23,819 nt of DNA from Flavobacteriaceae bacterium (GTDB lineage: Bacteria; Bacteroidota; Bacteroidia; Flavobacteriales; Flavobacteriaceae), in NCBI GenBank assembly GCA_014763515.1, contig JACXVH010000003.1:1-23819 (forward strand). Reading direction: 5' to 3'. Made by a program: the position numbers and the translations under genes. The notes beneath the pieces were generated by a model. That model made no database searches. It worked only from the letters and a program-made list of their open reading frames with translations, and was not told where the DNA came from. Of this stretch, positions 7,392-15,196 are shown in pieces (within the stretch, counting starts at the first letter, position 1; the number at the start of each line of letters is the position of its first letter).

Positions 7392-8918
7392 TTAATGTTT
7401 AAAATGACGAACACCAGTAAATACCATACTCATGTTGTGTTCATCACAATAGTTTATACTCAATTCGTCTTTTATAGAACCACCAGGTTGAATAACAGCT
7501 TTTATTCCTGCATTATCTGCTATTTCAACACAGTCAGGAAATGGAAAAAATGCATCGCTAGCCATAACAGCACCTTTTAAATCGAAATTAAAGGCATTTG
7601 CTTTTTCAATTGCTTGTCTTAACGCGTCTACTCTTGATGTTTGACCAGTTCCAGAAGCACAAAGTTGTTTGTTTTTTGCTAAAACAATTGTGTTAGATTT
7701 GGTGTGTTTACAAATTTTAGAAGCAAATAACAAATCTTCAATTTCTTGATTAGTAGGTTCTGTTTTTGTAACGGTTTTTAGGAGTTCTTTATTGTCTGTA
7801 ATATTATCTTTTTCTTGAATTAAAACTCCATTTAAACATGTTCTTACTTGTTTTTTTGGTAGTTCTATTTCCTTTATTACTAAAATAATTCTGTTTTTCT
7901 TTTCTACTAATAATTGAACTGCATTTTCATCAAATGATGGTGCAATAATTACTTCACAAAACAAGCTATGAATTTCTTCTGCAGTTGCTAAATCAATATT
8001 TCCATTTGCAATTAGGACTCCACCAAAAGCAGATGTTGGGTCGCCAGCTAAAGCATCAATATAAGCTTCTTTCATAGAGTTTCTTGTCGCAATTCCGCAA
8101 GCATTGTTGTGTTTCAAAATAGCAAACGTAGGCGAATCGCTTTTAAATTCATTCATTAAATTTACGGCAGCATCAACATCAAGTAAGTTATTATAAGATA
8201 ACTCTTTTCCATTTAATTTTGTAAACATTGCATCAAAATCTCCAAAGAAAAATCCTTTTTGATGTGGATTTTCTCCGTAACGTAATGTTTGACCGTTTGC
8301 TACACTTGCTTTATAGTAAGTTTCGTCAGTATTGAAATAATTAAAAATAGCGGTATCATAGTTAGAAGAAACATGAAAAGCTTTAGTAGCTAAAACTCTT
8401 CTTTGTTCAATAGTTGTAGCTCCGTTTTCTTCTGTATAATAATTTAAAAATTCGGTATATTGTTCAACAGACGCTACAATTACAGTGTCTTTAAAATTTT
8501 TAGCAGCTGCACGTATTAATGAAATCCCTCCAATATCAATTTTCTCAATAATATCAGTTTCACTAGCTCCAGAAGCAACTGTTTTTTCAAACGGATACAA
8601 ATCAACAATAACCAAATCTATTTGTGGAATATTGAATTCTTCCATTTGTTGTACATCACTTTCATTATCTTGTCTGTTCAAAATACCACCAAAAATTTTT
8701 GGATGTAAGGTTTTAACACGACCTCCTAAAATCGAAGGGTAATCAGTAACAGTTTCTACTGGTACAACAGGAATGCCTAAACCTTTAATAAAAGCTTCAG
8801 TTCCGCCTGTTGAATAAATAGTTACTTGATTTTGATGAAGTGCTTTAACTATTGGCTCTAAACCAGTTTTGTCAAATACTGAAATTAATGCAGATTTGAT
8901 GTTTTTTGTTGTAGTCAT
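7392..8918 (-). CDS. purH: PurH, bifunctional AICAR formyltransferase / IMP cyclohydrolase
   Basis: PurH carries out the last two steps of de novo IMP synthesis: 10-formyl-THF-dependent formylation of AICAR and ring closure. The 508-residue length is normal. The N-terminal MGS-like cyclohydrolase domain (about 1-200) shows YSTGGT (35-40), GGRVKTLHPKIFGGIL (65-80) and DLVIVDLYPF. The AICAR transformylase domain shows RYGENPHQ (213-220), the catalytic K269-H270 in LKHNNACG, SAFGG, and ASDAFFPFPDCVEIA with the following QPGGSIKDE. It has its own promoter in the divergent region shared with the permease. Its folate substrate links it loosely to folA, about 11 kb away in the same window. Confidence 0.98.
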   Translation of the reverse strand: MTTTKNIKSALISVFDKTGLEPIVKALHQNQVTIYSTGGTEAFIKGLGIPVVPVETVTDYPSILGGRVKTLHPKIFGGILNRQDNESDVQQMEEFNIPQIDLVIVDLYPFEKTVASGASETDIIEKIDIGGISLIRAAAKNFKDTVIVASVEQYTEFLNYYTEENGATTIEQRRVLATKAFHVSSNYDTAIFNYFNTDETYYKASVANGQTLRYGENPHQKGFFFGDFDAMFTKLNGKELSYNNLLDVDAAVNLMNEFKSDSPTFAILKHNNACGIATRNSMKEAYIDALAGDPTSAFGGVLIANGNIDLATAEEIHSLFCEVIIAPSFDENAVQLLVEKKNRIILVIKEIELPKKQVRTCLNGVLIQEKDNITDNKELLKTVTKTEPTNQEIEDLLFASKICKHTKSNTIVLAKNKQLCASGTGQTSRVDALRQAIEKANAFNFDLKGAVMASDAFFPFPDCVEIADNAGIKAVIQPGGSIKDELSINYCDEHNMSMVFTGVRHFKH

Positions 8919-8940
8919 TGTGTTGTTTTTATTTGAGCTG

Positions 8941-8971
8941 CAAAAGTAATTATAGTTTTAAAAGTTACCAA
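8941..8971 (-). promoter_or_regulatory. purH promoter (-33 TTG and -7 TACTTTTG)
   Basis: The minus strand has TTG (8971-8969), a 20-nt spacer, then TACTTTTG (8948-8941), a perfect TAnnTTTG box. Predicted transcription start is near 8934, about 16 nt before the purH ATG. This is the most complete promoter match in the window. Confidence 0.6.
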
Positions 8972-8994
8972 TGAAAACTAAAATTTGTTTCTGT

Positions 8995-9009
8995 AAATTG
9001 TAACAATTT
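8995..9009. promoter_or_regulatory. Perfect 15-bp dyad, candidate operator
   Basis: AAATTGT and ACAATTT flank a single central A, giving a perfect 15-bp palindrome in the divergent purH/permease intergenic region. It is about 24 bp upstream of the purH -33 element and 37 bp upstream of the permease ATG, a sensible place for a regulator to affect either gene. It is AT-rich, so chance is possible. Confidence 0.3.
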
Positions 9010-9026
9010 TTTGAATGTTTCTACTT

Positions 9027-9044
9027 ATAGTAAGAATTTACTAT
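9027..9044. promoter_or_regulatory. Perfect dyad at the permease translation start
   Basis: ATAGTAA (9027-9033) and TTACTAT (9038-9044) form a 7-bp perfect inverted repeat around GAAT. It ends one base before the permease ATG at 9046. In RNA it would hide the initiation region; in DNA it could be an operator. No known regulator is implied by the sequence. Confidence 0.35.
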
Positions 9045-9045
9045 C

Positions 9046-10296
9046 ATGCTTTTATATCTTCGATTACTTAAAGAAAGTTTTGGTTTTGCATTAAATGCTT
9101 TGCGGACAAATAAGCTACGGACTTTTTTGTCGCTTTTGGGTGTTACAATTGGTATTTTTTCCATTATTGCAGTCTTAGCAGCAGTAGATTCTATGGATAA
9201 AAAAATCAAAGAAGATTTAAGTGATATGGATATGAATACTATATACTTAATTCGTTTTTCTTTTGGTCCATCGGATGTTCCTCGTTGGAAACGCGAACAA
9301 TTCCCTGATGTTACCTATGAAGAATATGAATATTTAAGAAGGTCATTGAATGGTATTGATAAAATGTCATTCAACATGTTCACTAAAAACGAAAATATTA
9401 AGTATGGAGACAAAACAGTAAGTTCTATTAGAGTAAAACCTTCAACTTACGAATTTATTGATATTGAGCCTATTAAAGTAGAAAAAGGCCGTTATTTTAA
9501 TGAAGCGGAGTCAAATTCAGGAAATCCTGTAATTGTGATAGGAAGCGAAGTAGCTGAAGGATTATTTGGAAATTCAGAGCCTATTGGTAAAAAAATTAGA
9601 TTATACGGGCAAAAATTTACTGTCATAGGGGTGTTAAAAAAGCAAGGAGAGGGTATGTTTGGGGATAGTAATGATGTTGCTGTTTTTTTTCCAGTTAACT
9701 TTATTAGAAGATTATATGGTGATAATAGCGATATGTTAACTCCTGCAATTTTAATTAAGCCGGAAAAAGGAATAGATATTGAAGAGTTTAAGGCAGATTT
9801 AGCACAAAAATTGAGAACTTTTAGAGGTATAAAACCAGGAGAAATCAATAATTTTTTTCTTAATGTTTTATCTGGTTTTACAGATTTTATTGATAATATC
9901 ATTGGGCAAATGAATCTTGTAGGATGGCTTATAAGTGGTTTTTCTTTACTTGTTGGAGGATTTGGAATTGCGAATATTATGTTTGTTTCGGTTAAAGAAA
10001 GAACCAATTTAATTGGAATTCAAAAAGCATTGGGCGCCAAAAATAAGTTTATACTTTTTCAATTCTTATTTGAAGCTATAATACTATCAGTAATTGGTGG
10101 AATTGTTGGAATGTTTTTAGTTTGGATAATAGCTCTAATTTTGAGTTCGGCTCTAGATTTTGAGTTTGTACTAAGCACACAAAATATATTATTAGGAACA
10201 GGATTAGCGGCTGTTATTGGTTTGGTTTCAGGAATTATTCCTGCAATATCGGCGTCAAAACTGGATCCAGTAGAAGCTATTCGCTCTGGAATGTAA
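9046..10296 (+). CDS. FtsX/MacB-family ABC transporter permease
   Basis: The 416-residue protein is a mechanotransmission-type ABC permease. It has one N-terminal span (about 27-47, SLLGVTIGIFSIIAVLAAV), a large periplasmic MacB-PCD domain (about 48-285), and three C-terminal spans (about 288-310, 335-362, 380-402), ending in the signature DPVEAIR (407-413). The segment GGFGIANIMFVSVKERTNLIGI with KALGAKN after it is the typical FtsX coupling region. The family exports lipids, peptides or toxins, or activates cell-wall processes, and needs a MacB/LolD-type ATPase. No ATPase gene is next to it, so the partner must be encoded elsewhere. The substrate cannot be read from sequence. Confidence 0.93.
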   Translation: MLLYLRLLKESFGFALNALRTNKLRTFLSLLGVTIGIFSIIAVLAAVDSMDKKIKEDLSDMDMNTIYLIRFSFGPSDVPRWKREQFPDVTYEEYEYLRRSLNGIDKMSFNMFTKNENIKYGDKTVSSIRVKPSTYEFIDIEPIKVEKGRYFNEAESNSGNPVIVIGSEVAEGLFGNSEPIGKKIRLYGQKFTVIGVLKKQGEGMFGDSNDVAVFFPVNFIRRLYGDNSDMLTPAILIKPEKGIDIEEFKADLAQKLRTFRGIKPGEINNFFLNVLSGFTDFIDNIIGQMNLVGWLISGFSLLVGGFGIANIMFVSVKERTNLIGIQKALGAKNKFILFQFLFEAIILSVIGGIVGMFLVWIIALILSSALDFEFVLSTQNILLGTGLAAVIGLVSGIIPAISASKLDPVEAIRSGM

Positions 10297-10304
10297 TATT
10301 TTAT

Positions 10305-10312
10305 TAAATTTG
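10305..10312 (+). promoter_or_regulatory. -7 box before the TTG-start gene
   Basis: TAAATTTG matches TAnnTTTG perfectly and lies 9 nt after the permease stop codon. Transcription would begin near 10319, leaving a leader of about 10 nt before the TTG codon at 10329. No clear -33 TTG is visible. Confidence 0.45.
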
Positions 10313-10328
10313 CCGAAAATAAAATTAA

Positions 10329-10862
10329 TTGAAAACTCGAGCTATTAGTTTATTGCTTTTTATAGTTCTGTTGTTGCCAGCAGTTGTTACTTTTTCTTGG
10401 CTTCAACATAGAAAATATGTAATTAAAAAAGAAGTAAAACAAACTATAATAGCTGGAATCGATAAAAAAGAACTTCAAATTTTAAAATTTCATCATCAAG
10501 AAGTTAATCAAAAAGTAGAATGGGAACATTCAAAAGAATTTGAATTTAATGGAAAGATGTATGATATCGTTAAAAAAGAGATAGTGAATGATTCTGTTCA
10601 GTTTTTTTGTTGGTTAGATAAAGAAGAAACAGAATTAAATAGAAGATTAAAAACATTACTTATAAATGTTTATCATAATGATGTGCCTTTGAAATTGAAA
10701 AATGATTTGGTACTCGATTTTTATAAATCTTTATTTTTTCATCAAGCTGATTTAGTTGTTTTTCATCAACGTTATAAATTAGCGAAAATTAAATCCTTTT
10801 ATATTAATAATTACTTTTTTCAGTTTCAAAATACTGAAATTCATCCGCCCATTTTTGTTTAA
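10329..10862 (+). CDS. Membrane-anchored protein of unknown function, upstream of TonB receptor
   Basis: The 177-residue product has one N-terminal hydrophobic segment (about residues 5-24, AISLLLFIVLLLPAVV) and then a soluble, mixed, mildly basic domain facing the periplasm. Notable pieces are EWEHSKEFEFNGKMYD (about 64-79) and a short FFCWLDKEE stretch. It is rich in His in the second half (HHQ, YHND, FHQ, FHQR, IHPP). The start is TTG at 10329: the preceding in-frame triplet is TAA and no ATG occurs before residue 70, so TTG is forced. The gene lies 32 nt after the permease stop and 56 nt before a TonB-dependent receptor. From memory, similar small proteins sit beside receptors in flavobacteria, which hints at a role in metal or cofactor uptake. 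I cannot name the family. Confidence 0.75.
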   Translation: MKTRAISLLLFIVLLLPAVVTFSWLQHRKYVIKKEVKQTIIAGIDKKELQILKFHHQEVNQKVEWEHSKEFEFNGKMYDIVKKEIVNDSVQFFCWLDKEETELNRRLKTLLINVYHNDVPLKLKNDLVLDFYKSLFFHQADLVVFHQRYKLAKIKSFYINNYFFQFQNTEIHPPIFV

Positions 10863-10875
10863 TAAATAGTTTATG

Positions 10876-10898
10876 TGCATTTGATAATGCAGTTTTTT
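10876..10898 (+). terminator. Weak hairpin with T-run before the TonB receptor
   Basis: TGCATT (10876-10881) and AATGCA (10886-10891) form a 6-bp stem around TGAT, followed by GTTTTTT. This looks like a weak intrinsic terminator after the unknown gene. The left arm also contains TGCATTTG (10876-10883), a 7-of-8 match to the -7 box with a TTG 18 nt upstream, so the site could instead be the receptor's promoter with an overlapping operator. Confidence 0.35.
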
Positions 10899-10918
10899 AA
10901 TTATTAAATTTAACAAAA

Positions 10919-13120
10919 ATGAAAAGAATTTACACAATAATTTTGTTTGTGTTGAGTGGTATTATATATTCTCAAACCGAGCAAGATTCAATAAAAGTAA
11001 CTAGTCTTGAAGAGGTTGTCGTTTCGGCTACAAAATGGCAACAAAAGAAAAACGATTTACCTTACAAAATTACTACAATTAAGGCAGAAGCTATTGAGCT
11101 TCAAAACCCACAAACAGCTGCCGATTTATTAGGCATTTCTGGCAAAGTTTTTATACAAAAAAGCCAACAAGGTGGCGGAAGTCCTATGATAAGAGGTTTT
11201 GCAACAAATCGCTTGTTGTACACGGTAGACGGAGTTCGAATGAATACCGCAATTTTTCGAGGTGGAAATATTCAAAATGTAATTTCTTTAGATGGTTTTG
11301 CAATGGAGAATGTTGAAGTGCTTTTTGGTCCAAATTCGGTTATTTACGGAAGTGATGCAATAGGAGGAGTTATGAGTTTTCAAACTGTAAAACCAAAGTT
11401 TTCTGCTGATGAAAATACAAGTGTTTCTGGAAATGTTTTTTCGAGATTTTCTTCTGCAAACGATGAAAAAACCGGGCACTTTGACGTGCAATTAGGATGG
11501 AAAAAATGGGCTTCCTACACAAGTATTAGTTATAATGATTTTGGAGATTTGCGTATGGGAACTCATGGTCCAAATGAATATCTTAAAACGTATTATGTGG
11601 TTCCAAATTTTGACGGTTCCGATGAGGTTTTAACCAATGAAAATGCCTTGGTTCAAAAACCTTCGGCTTACACACAATATAATGTTACGCAAAAAGTGCG
11701 TTTTGCACCTAATGAAAAATGGGATTTTCAATACGGGTTTCATTATTCAGAAACATCCGATTATTCTCGTTACGATAGACATTTAAGAATGAGAAATGGT
11801 TTACCACGTTATGCGCAATTCGATTATGGCCCCCAAAAATGGATGATGAATGTTTTAGAAATTTCAAATTTTGTTAAAGGAAATTTATATGATGAAATGA
11901 CTATGCGTTTGGCTTATCAAAATTTTGAAGAAAGTCGAATTAGTAGAAATTTGAATAACGTAAATAGAGAAATAAGAATTGAAAAAGTAGATGCTTATTC
12001 GTTCAATATCGATTTTAATAAAAAAATTGGAACCAAGAACAAATTATTCTATGGAGTAGAATATGTTTTTGATAAAGTAAACTCTGAAGGAATTGATGAA
12101 GATATTACAACAGGAGTTCAAGTTGAAGGTCCAGCTCGATATCCACAAGCCGATTGGCAATCAATTGGTGTTTATGTAAATGATCAATATACAATAAATA
12201 ATAGAGTCTTACTTTCTGCAGGATTACGATACAATCAATATATTTTAAATGCGGAGTTTGATACAACATTTTATCCATTTCCATTTACTGAAGCTAAATT
12301 AAATGATGGTGCGTTAACCGGAAGTTTTGGTGTTGTGTACAAACCTTCAAATTCTTGGGTTTTAAGCTCAAATGTTTCAACAGCTTTTCGATCGCCAAAT
12401 GTTGACGATGTAGGTAAAGTTTTCGATTCGGAACCGGGTTCAGTTGTTGTTCCAAATCCAAATTTAAAAGCGGAATATGCATATAATGTAGATTTTAATA
12501 TAGCAAAAGCATTTGGTTCTAATTTTAAATTAGATTTATCTACTTATTATACTTGGCTAGAAGATGCTTTAGTACGAAGAGATTACACATTAAACGGTTC
12601 TAGTGAAATTATGTATGATGGTGAATTAAGTCAGGTGCAAGCCATACAAAATGCTGCAAAAGCAACTGTTTATGGAGTTCAATTTGGTGTGAAAGCGAAG
12701 CTTTCTAGAAATTTTGTATTTTCAACAGATTTGAATTTTCAAAAAGGTGAAGAGGAATTAGATAATGGAGAAAAAAGTCCATCTAGACATGCAGCTCCAT
12801 TTTTTGGTGTAAGCCGATTAACTTTTACTCATGAAAAATTAGAATTGCAATTATATTCGCAATTTAGTGCGAAGAAAGATTATGAAGACTTGCCAGAAGA
12901 AGAGAGAGGCAAACCAGAAATTTATGCGATTGACGGTAATGGAAATCCGTATTCTCCAAGTTGGTACACCTTAAATTTAAAAACAGATTACAAGTTTAAT
13001 AAAACGTTTAATGTAACAGCAGGCTTAGAAAATATTACCGATCAACGTTACCGACCATATAGCTCAGGCTTAGTTGCGCCGGGAAGAAATTTTATTGTTG
13101 GTGTTAGAGCAAAATTTTAA
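10919..13120 (+). CDS. TonB-dependent outer-membrane receptor, haem/siderophore-type
   Basis: The 733-residue protein is a TonB-gated β-barrel importer. Residues 1-18 are a signal peptide (ending IYSQ), EEVVVSATK (31-39) is the TonB-box region, and the plug (about 45-160) shows SPMIRGFATNRLLYTVDGVR (88-107) and GPNSVIYGSDAIGGVMSF. The barrel ends with ENITDQRYRPY and a terminal VRAKF. The plug resembles the haemoglobin/transferrin/lactoferrin receptor subgroup. A FRSP sequence (490-493) and NPNL (513-516) match the FRAP/NPNL boxes of haem receptors, but no His lies between them as in HemR. Haem is therefore unproven; a siderophore or metal ligand is possible. There is no carboxypeptidase-like N-terminal domain. 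An unknown membrane-anchored gene is just upstream. Confidence 0.92.
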   Translation: MKRIYTIILFVLSGIIYSQTEQDSIKVTSLEEVVVSATKWQQKKNDLPYKITTIKAEAIELQNPQTAADLLGISGKVFIQKSQQGGGSPMIRGFATNRLLYTVDGVRMNTAIFRGGNIQNVISLDGFAMENVEVLFGPNSVIYGSDAIGGVMSFQTVKPKFSADENTSVSGNVFSRFSSANDEKTGHFDVQLGWKKWASYTSISYNDFGDLRMGTHGPNEYLKTYYVVPNFDGSDEVLTNENALVQKPSAYTQYNVTQKVRFAPNEKWDFQYGFHYSETSDYSRYDRHLRMRNGLPRYAQFDYGPQKWMMNVLEISNFVKGNLYDEMTMRLAYQNFEESRISRNLNNVNREIRIEKVDAYSFNIDFNKKIGTKNKLFYGVEYVFDKVNSEGIDEDITTGVQVEGPARYPQADWQSIGVYVNDQYTINNRVLLSAGLRYNQYILNAEFDTTFYPFPFTEAKLNDGALTGSFGVVYKPSNSWVLSSNVSTAFRSPNVDDVGKVFDSEPGSVVVPNPNLKAEYAYNVDFNIAKAFGSNFKLDLSTYYTWLEDALVRRDYTLNGSSEIMYDGELSQVQAIQNAAKATVYGVQFGVKAKLSRNFVFSTDLNFQKGEEELDNGEKSPSRHAAPFFGVSRLTFTHEKLELQLYSQFSAKKDYEDLPEEERGKPEIYAIDGNGNPYSPSWYTLNLKTDYKFNKTFNVTAGLENITDQRYRPYSSGLVAPGRNFIVGVRAKF

Positions 13121-13123
13121 AAA

Positions 13124-13154
13124 AAGAAAATCCCGCAAAAAGCGGGATTTTTTT
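13124..13154. terminator. Bidirectional terminator between receptor gene and accD
   Basis: AATCCCGC (13129-13136) and GCGGGATT (13142-13149) form a perfect 8-bp stem with an A5 loop. A run of T follows to 13154 on the plus strand, and an A-rich stretch precedes it, giving a U-tract on the minus strand as well. It serves the plus-strand receptor gene and the minus-strand accD. The plus-strand U-tract reaches into the accD stop codon. Confidence 0.9.
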
Positions 13155-14010
13155 ATGATCTAATTTCGTTGTTTTCGATTAAGTCGATATACAAGTTAAT
13201 TCTATCTTTTAATTCTTTTCTATGCACAATAAAGTCTAAGAAACCGTGCTCTAATAAGAATTCTGAAGTTTGGAAACCATCAGGTAAATCTTTTCCAGTT
13301 GTGTCTTTTACAACACGCGGGCCAGCAAAACCAATTAAAGCTCCAGGTTCTCCAATATTAATATCTCCTAACATGGCATAAGATGCAGTAGTTCCTCCAG
13401 TTGTTGGATCAGTACATAAAGAAATGTAAGGAATTTTAGCTTCAGCTAATTGTGCTAATTTTGCAGAAGTTTTAGCTAACTGCATTAACGAATAAGCAGC
13501 TTCCATCATACGAGCTCCACCAGATTTAGAAATCATTACAAAAGGAACTTTATGTTCAATAGCATAATCAATAGCTCTTGCAATTTTTTCACCTACAACA
13601 GCACCCATTGAACCACCAATGAAAGCAAAATCCATACAAGCAACAACTAAATCTTTTCCTTTAGATTTCCCAACTCCCGTTCTAACAGCATCTTTTAAAT
13701 TAGTTTTCGCCATTACTTCTTTTAAACGCTCGTTGTATTTTTTAGTGTCCTCAAATTTTAAAGGATCTTTAGATGTCATTTTAGCATCTAATTCTTTGAA
13801 TTTGTTATCATCAAATAAAATTTGGAAATATTCAGCACTTCCAATTCTTACATGAAAATCATCTTCAGGACTTACCCAAAGGTTTTTTGCTAATTCTTCT
13901 GTATCAATAATTTTTCCTGTTGGCGATTTGTACCAAAGGCCTTTAGGAACATCTTTTTTCTCTTCAGTTGGTGTAGTAATTCCCTTTTCTTTTCTTTTAA
14001 ACCAAGCCAT
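13153..14010 (-). CDS. accD: AccD, acetyl-CoA carboxylase carboxyltransferase subunit beta
   Basis: AccD moves the carboxyl group from biotin to acetyl-CoA to make malonyl-CoA, together with AccA. The 285-residue product carries the crotonase-like carboxyltransferase fold with FIGGSMGAVVGEKIARA, ISKSGGARMMEAA, the CTDPTTGGTTASYAMLGD region and ALIGFAGPRVV. The N-terminal zinc-ribbon region is recognisable but its four Cys are gone: the usual KCPxCG reads KSPTGK (28-33, first Cys now Ser, second missing), and the usual CPxC reads SPED (47-50). The rest of the protein is intact, so this is a lineage variant rather than decay. It follows fbaA on the same strand with a 70-nt gap and has no clear promoter of its own. 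Confidence 0.96.
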   Translation of the reverse strand: MAWFKRKEKGITTPTEEKKDVPKGLWYKSPTGKIIDTEELAKNLWVSPEDDFHVRIGSAEYFQILFDDNKFKELDAKMTSKDPLKFEDTKKYNERLKEVMAKTNLKDAVRTGVGKSKGKDLVVACMDFAFIGGSMGAVVGEKIARAIDYAIEHKVPFVMISKSGGARMMEAAYSLMQLAKTSAKLAQLAEAKIPYISLCTDPTTGGTTASYAMLGDINIGEPGALIGFAGPRVVKDTTGKDLPDGFQTSEFLLEHGFLDFIVHRKELKDRINLYIDLIENNEIRS

Positions 14011-14037
14011 AATTTGTTTCTTGTTTTATTGTTAATG

Positions 14038-14073
14038 GTTTATAGTTTTTGGTTTTAAAATTGTACTATAAAC
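14038..14073. repeat. 9-bp inverted repeat between fbaA and accD
   Basis: GTTTATAGT (14038-14046) and ACTATAAAC (14065-14073) are perfect inverted copies separated by 18 nt. Flanking TTGTTAATGG and AATAAAC sequences resemble the AT-rich TTTATAGTT/AACCATAA-type spacer repeats found between flavobacterial genes (from memory). Copies could pair in the fbaA-accD message. No U-tract follows directly. Confidence 0.5.
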
Positions 14074-14080
14074 AATAAAC

Positions 14081-15148
14081 TTATAAAGTATTTACGTTGT
14101 TTAAATCAGCAAAAGCTTGTTCTAATCTTTGATTAAAAGTTACTTCTCCTTTGCGAACCCAAACTCTTGGATCGTAATGTTTTTTGTTTGGACTGTCAGA
14201 ACCTTCTGGATTACCAATTTGTGTTCTTAAATAATCTATTTTTTCTGTCATATAATCACGAATACCTTCTGTAAAAGCAAATTGTAAATCGGTATCGATA
14301 TTCATTTTAATTACGCCGTATGAGATGGCTTCTCTAATTTCTTCTAAAGTAGAACCAGAACCACCATGGAAAACAAAGTCAACAGGGTTTGCACTAGTGT
14401 TATATTTGTTTTGAACGTATTCTTGAGAGTTTTTTAAAATTTTTGGAGTTAATTTTACGTTTCCAGGTTTATAAACACCATGAACGTTTCCGAAAGCAGC
14501 TGCGATAGTAAATTTAGGACTTACTTTCATTAATTCCTCATAAGCAAAGGCAACCTCTTCTGGTTGTGTGTAAAGTTTAGAACTGTCAACGTCAGAATTG
14601 TCAACACCATCTTCTTCTCCTCCTGTAATGCCTAATTCAATTTCTAGAGTCATGCCTATTTTGCTCATTCTTTCTAAATATTTTTTAGAAATTTCAATAT
14701 TTTCAGCTAAAGGCTCTTCAGATAAATCAATCATGTGTGAACTGAATAGTGATTTTCCTGTTTCGGCAAAATGTTTTTCTGAAGCATCTAATAAACCATC
14801 AATCCATGGTAATAAATTTTTTGCACAGTGGTCAGTATGTAAAATTACTGTTGCGCCATACGCTTCTGCAAGAGTATGAATATGTTTAGCACCTGCAACA
14901 GCACCTAAAATTGCAGCTCTTTGATTTTCGTTACTTAATCCTTTTCCAGCATTAAATTGAGCTCCACCATTTGAAAACTGAATAATAACTGGTGCTTTTA
15001 ATTTTGCAGCAGTTTCCAAAACGCCGTTAATAGTACTAGACCCAACAACATTTACAGCAGGTAAAGCAAAACCTTTTGCCTTTGCATAATTAAATATTTC
15101 TTGAACTTGATCTCCAGTAGCAACGCCCGGTTTTATATTATGACTCAT
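14081..15148 (-). CDS. fbaA: Class II fructose-bisphosphate aldolase
   Basis: This is the zinc-dependent aldolase of glycolysis and gluconeogenesis, interconverting fructose 1,6-bisphosphate with DHAP and glyceraldehyde 3-phosphate. From the ATG at 15148 it has 355 residues beginning MSHNIKPGVATG, as in the E. coli-type class IIA enzyme. Key parts are HTDHCAK (104-110, with D106 and the zinc ligand H107), GITGGEEDGVDN (173-184), the zinc ligand H223 in GNVHGVYKPGN, and H261 in HGGSGS. A TTG ten codons upstream opens a longer frame, but that codon lies inside a perfect -7 box, so it cannot be the start. The gene has its own promoter between it and tamL, and accD follows. Confidence 0.97.
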   Translation of the reverse strand: MSHNIKPGVATGDQVQEIFNYAKAKGFALPAVNVVGSSTINGVLETAAKLKAPVIIQFSNGGAQFNAGKGLSNENQRAAILGAVAGAKHIHTLAEAYGATVILHTDHCAKNLLPWIDGLLDASEKHFAETGKSLFSSHMIDLSEEPLAENIEISKKYLERMSKIGMTLEIELGITGGEEDGVDNSDVDSSKLYTQPEEVAFAYEELMKVSPKFTIAAAFGNVHGVYKPGNVKLTPKILKNSQEYVQNKYNTSANPVDFVFHGGSGSTLEEIREAISYGVIKMNIDTDLQFAFTEGIRDYMTEKIDYLRTQIGNPEGSDSPNKKHYDPRVWVRKGEVTFNQRLEQAFADLNNVNTL

Positions 15149-15175
15149 AGTAAATTGTTTTTGGTGTTTAGTTAG

Positions 15176-15183
15176 CAAAAATA
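15176..15183 (-). promoter_or_regulatory. fbaA promoter -7 box
   Basis: The minus strand reads TATTTTTG, a perfect TAnnTTTG match, 27 nt before the fbaA ATG. Predicted transcription start is near 15170. The box contains the upstream TTG codon of the extended frame and so decides the translation start. Confidence 0.55.
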
Positions 15184-15196
15184 AGAATTTAAAAAA

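Noticed and set aside
9492..10007. Minus-strand 171-residue frame inside the permease gene
   Set aside because: The plus-strand permease is complete with family motifs; the antisense frame has no recognisable features or promoter.
13153..14010. AccD as a pseudogene because of the lost cysteines
   Set aside because: The frame is full length and all carboxyltransferase motifs are intact; the changed ribbon looks like a lineage variant.
15149..15178. TTG-started N-terminal extension of the aldolase
   Set aside because: The TTG is inside a perfect -7 box and the family begins at the ATG at 15148.
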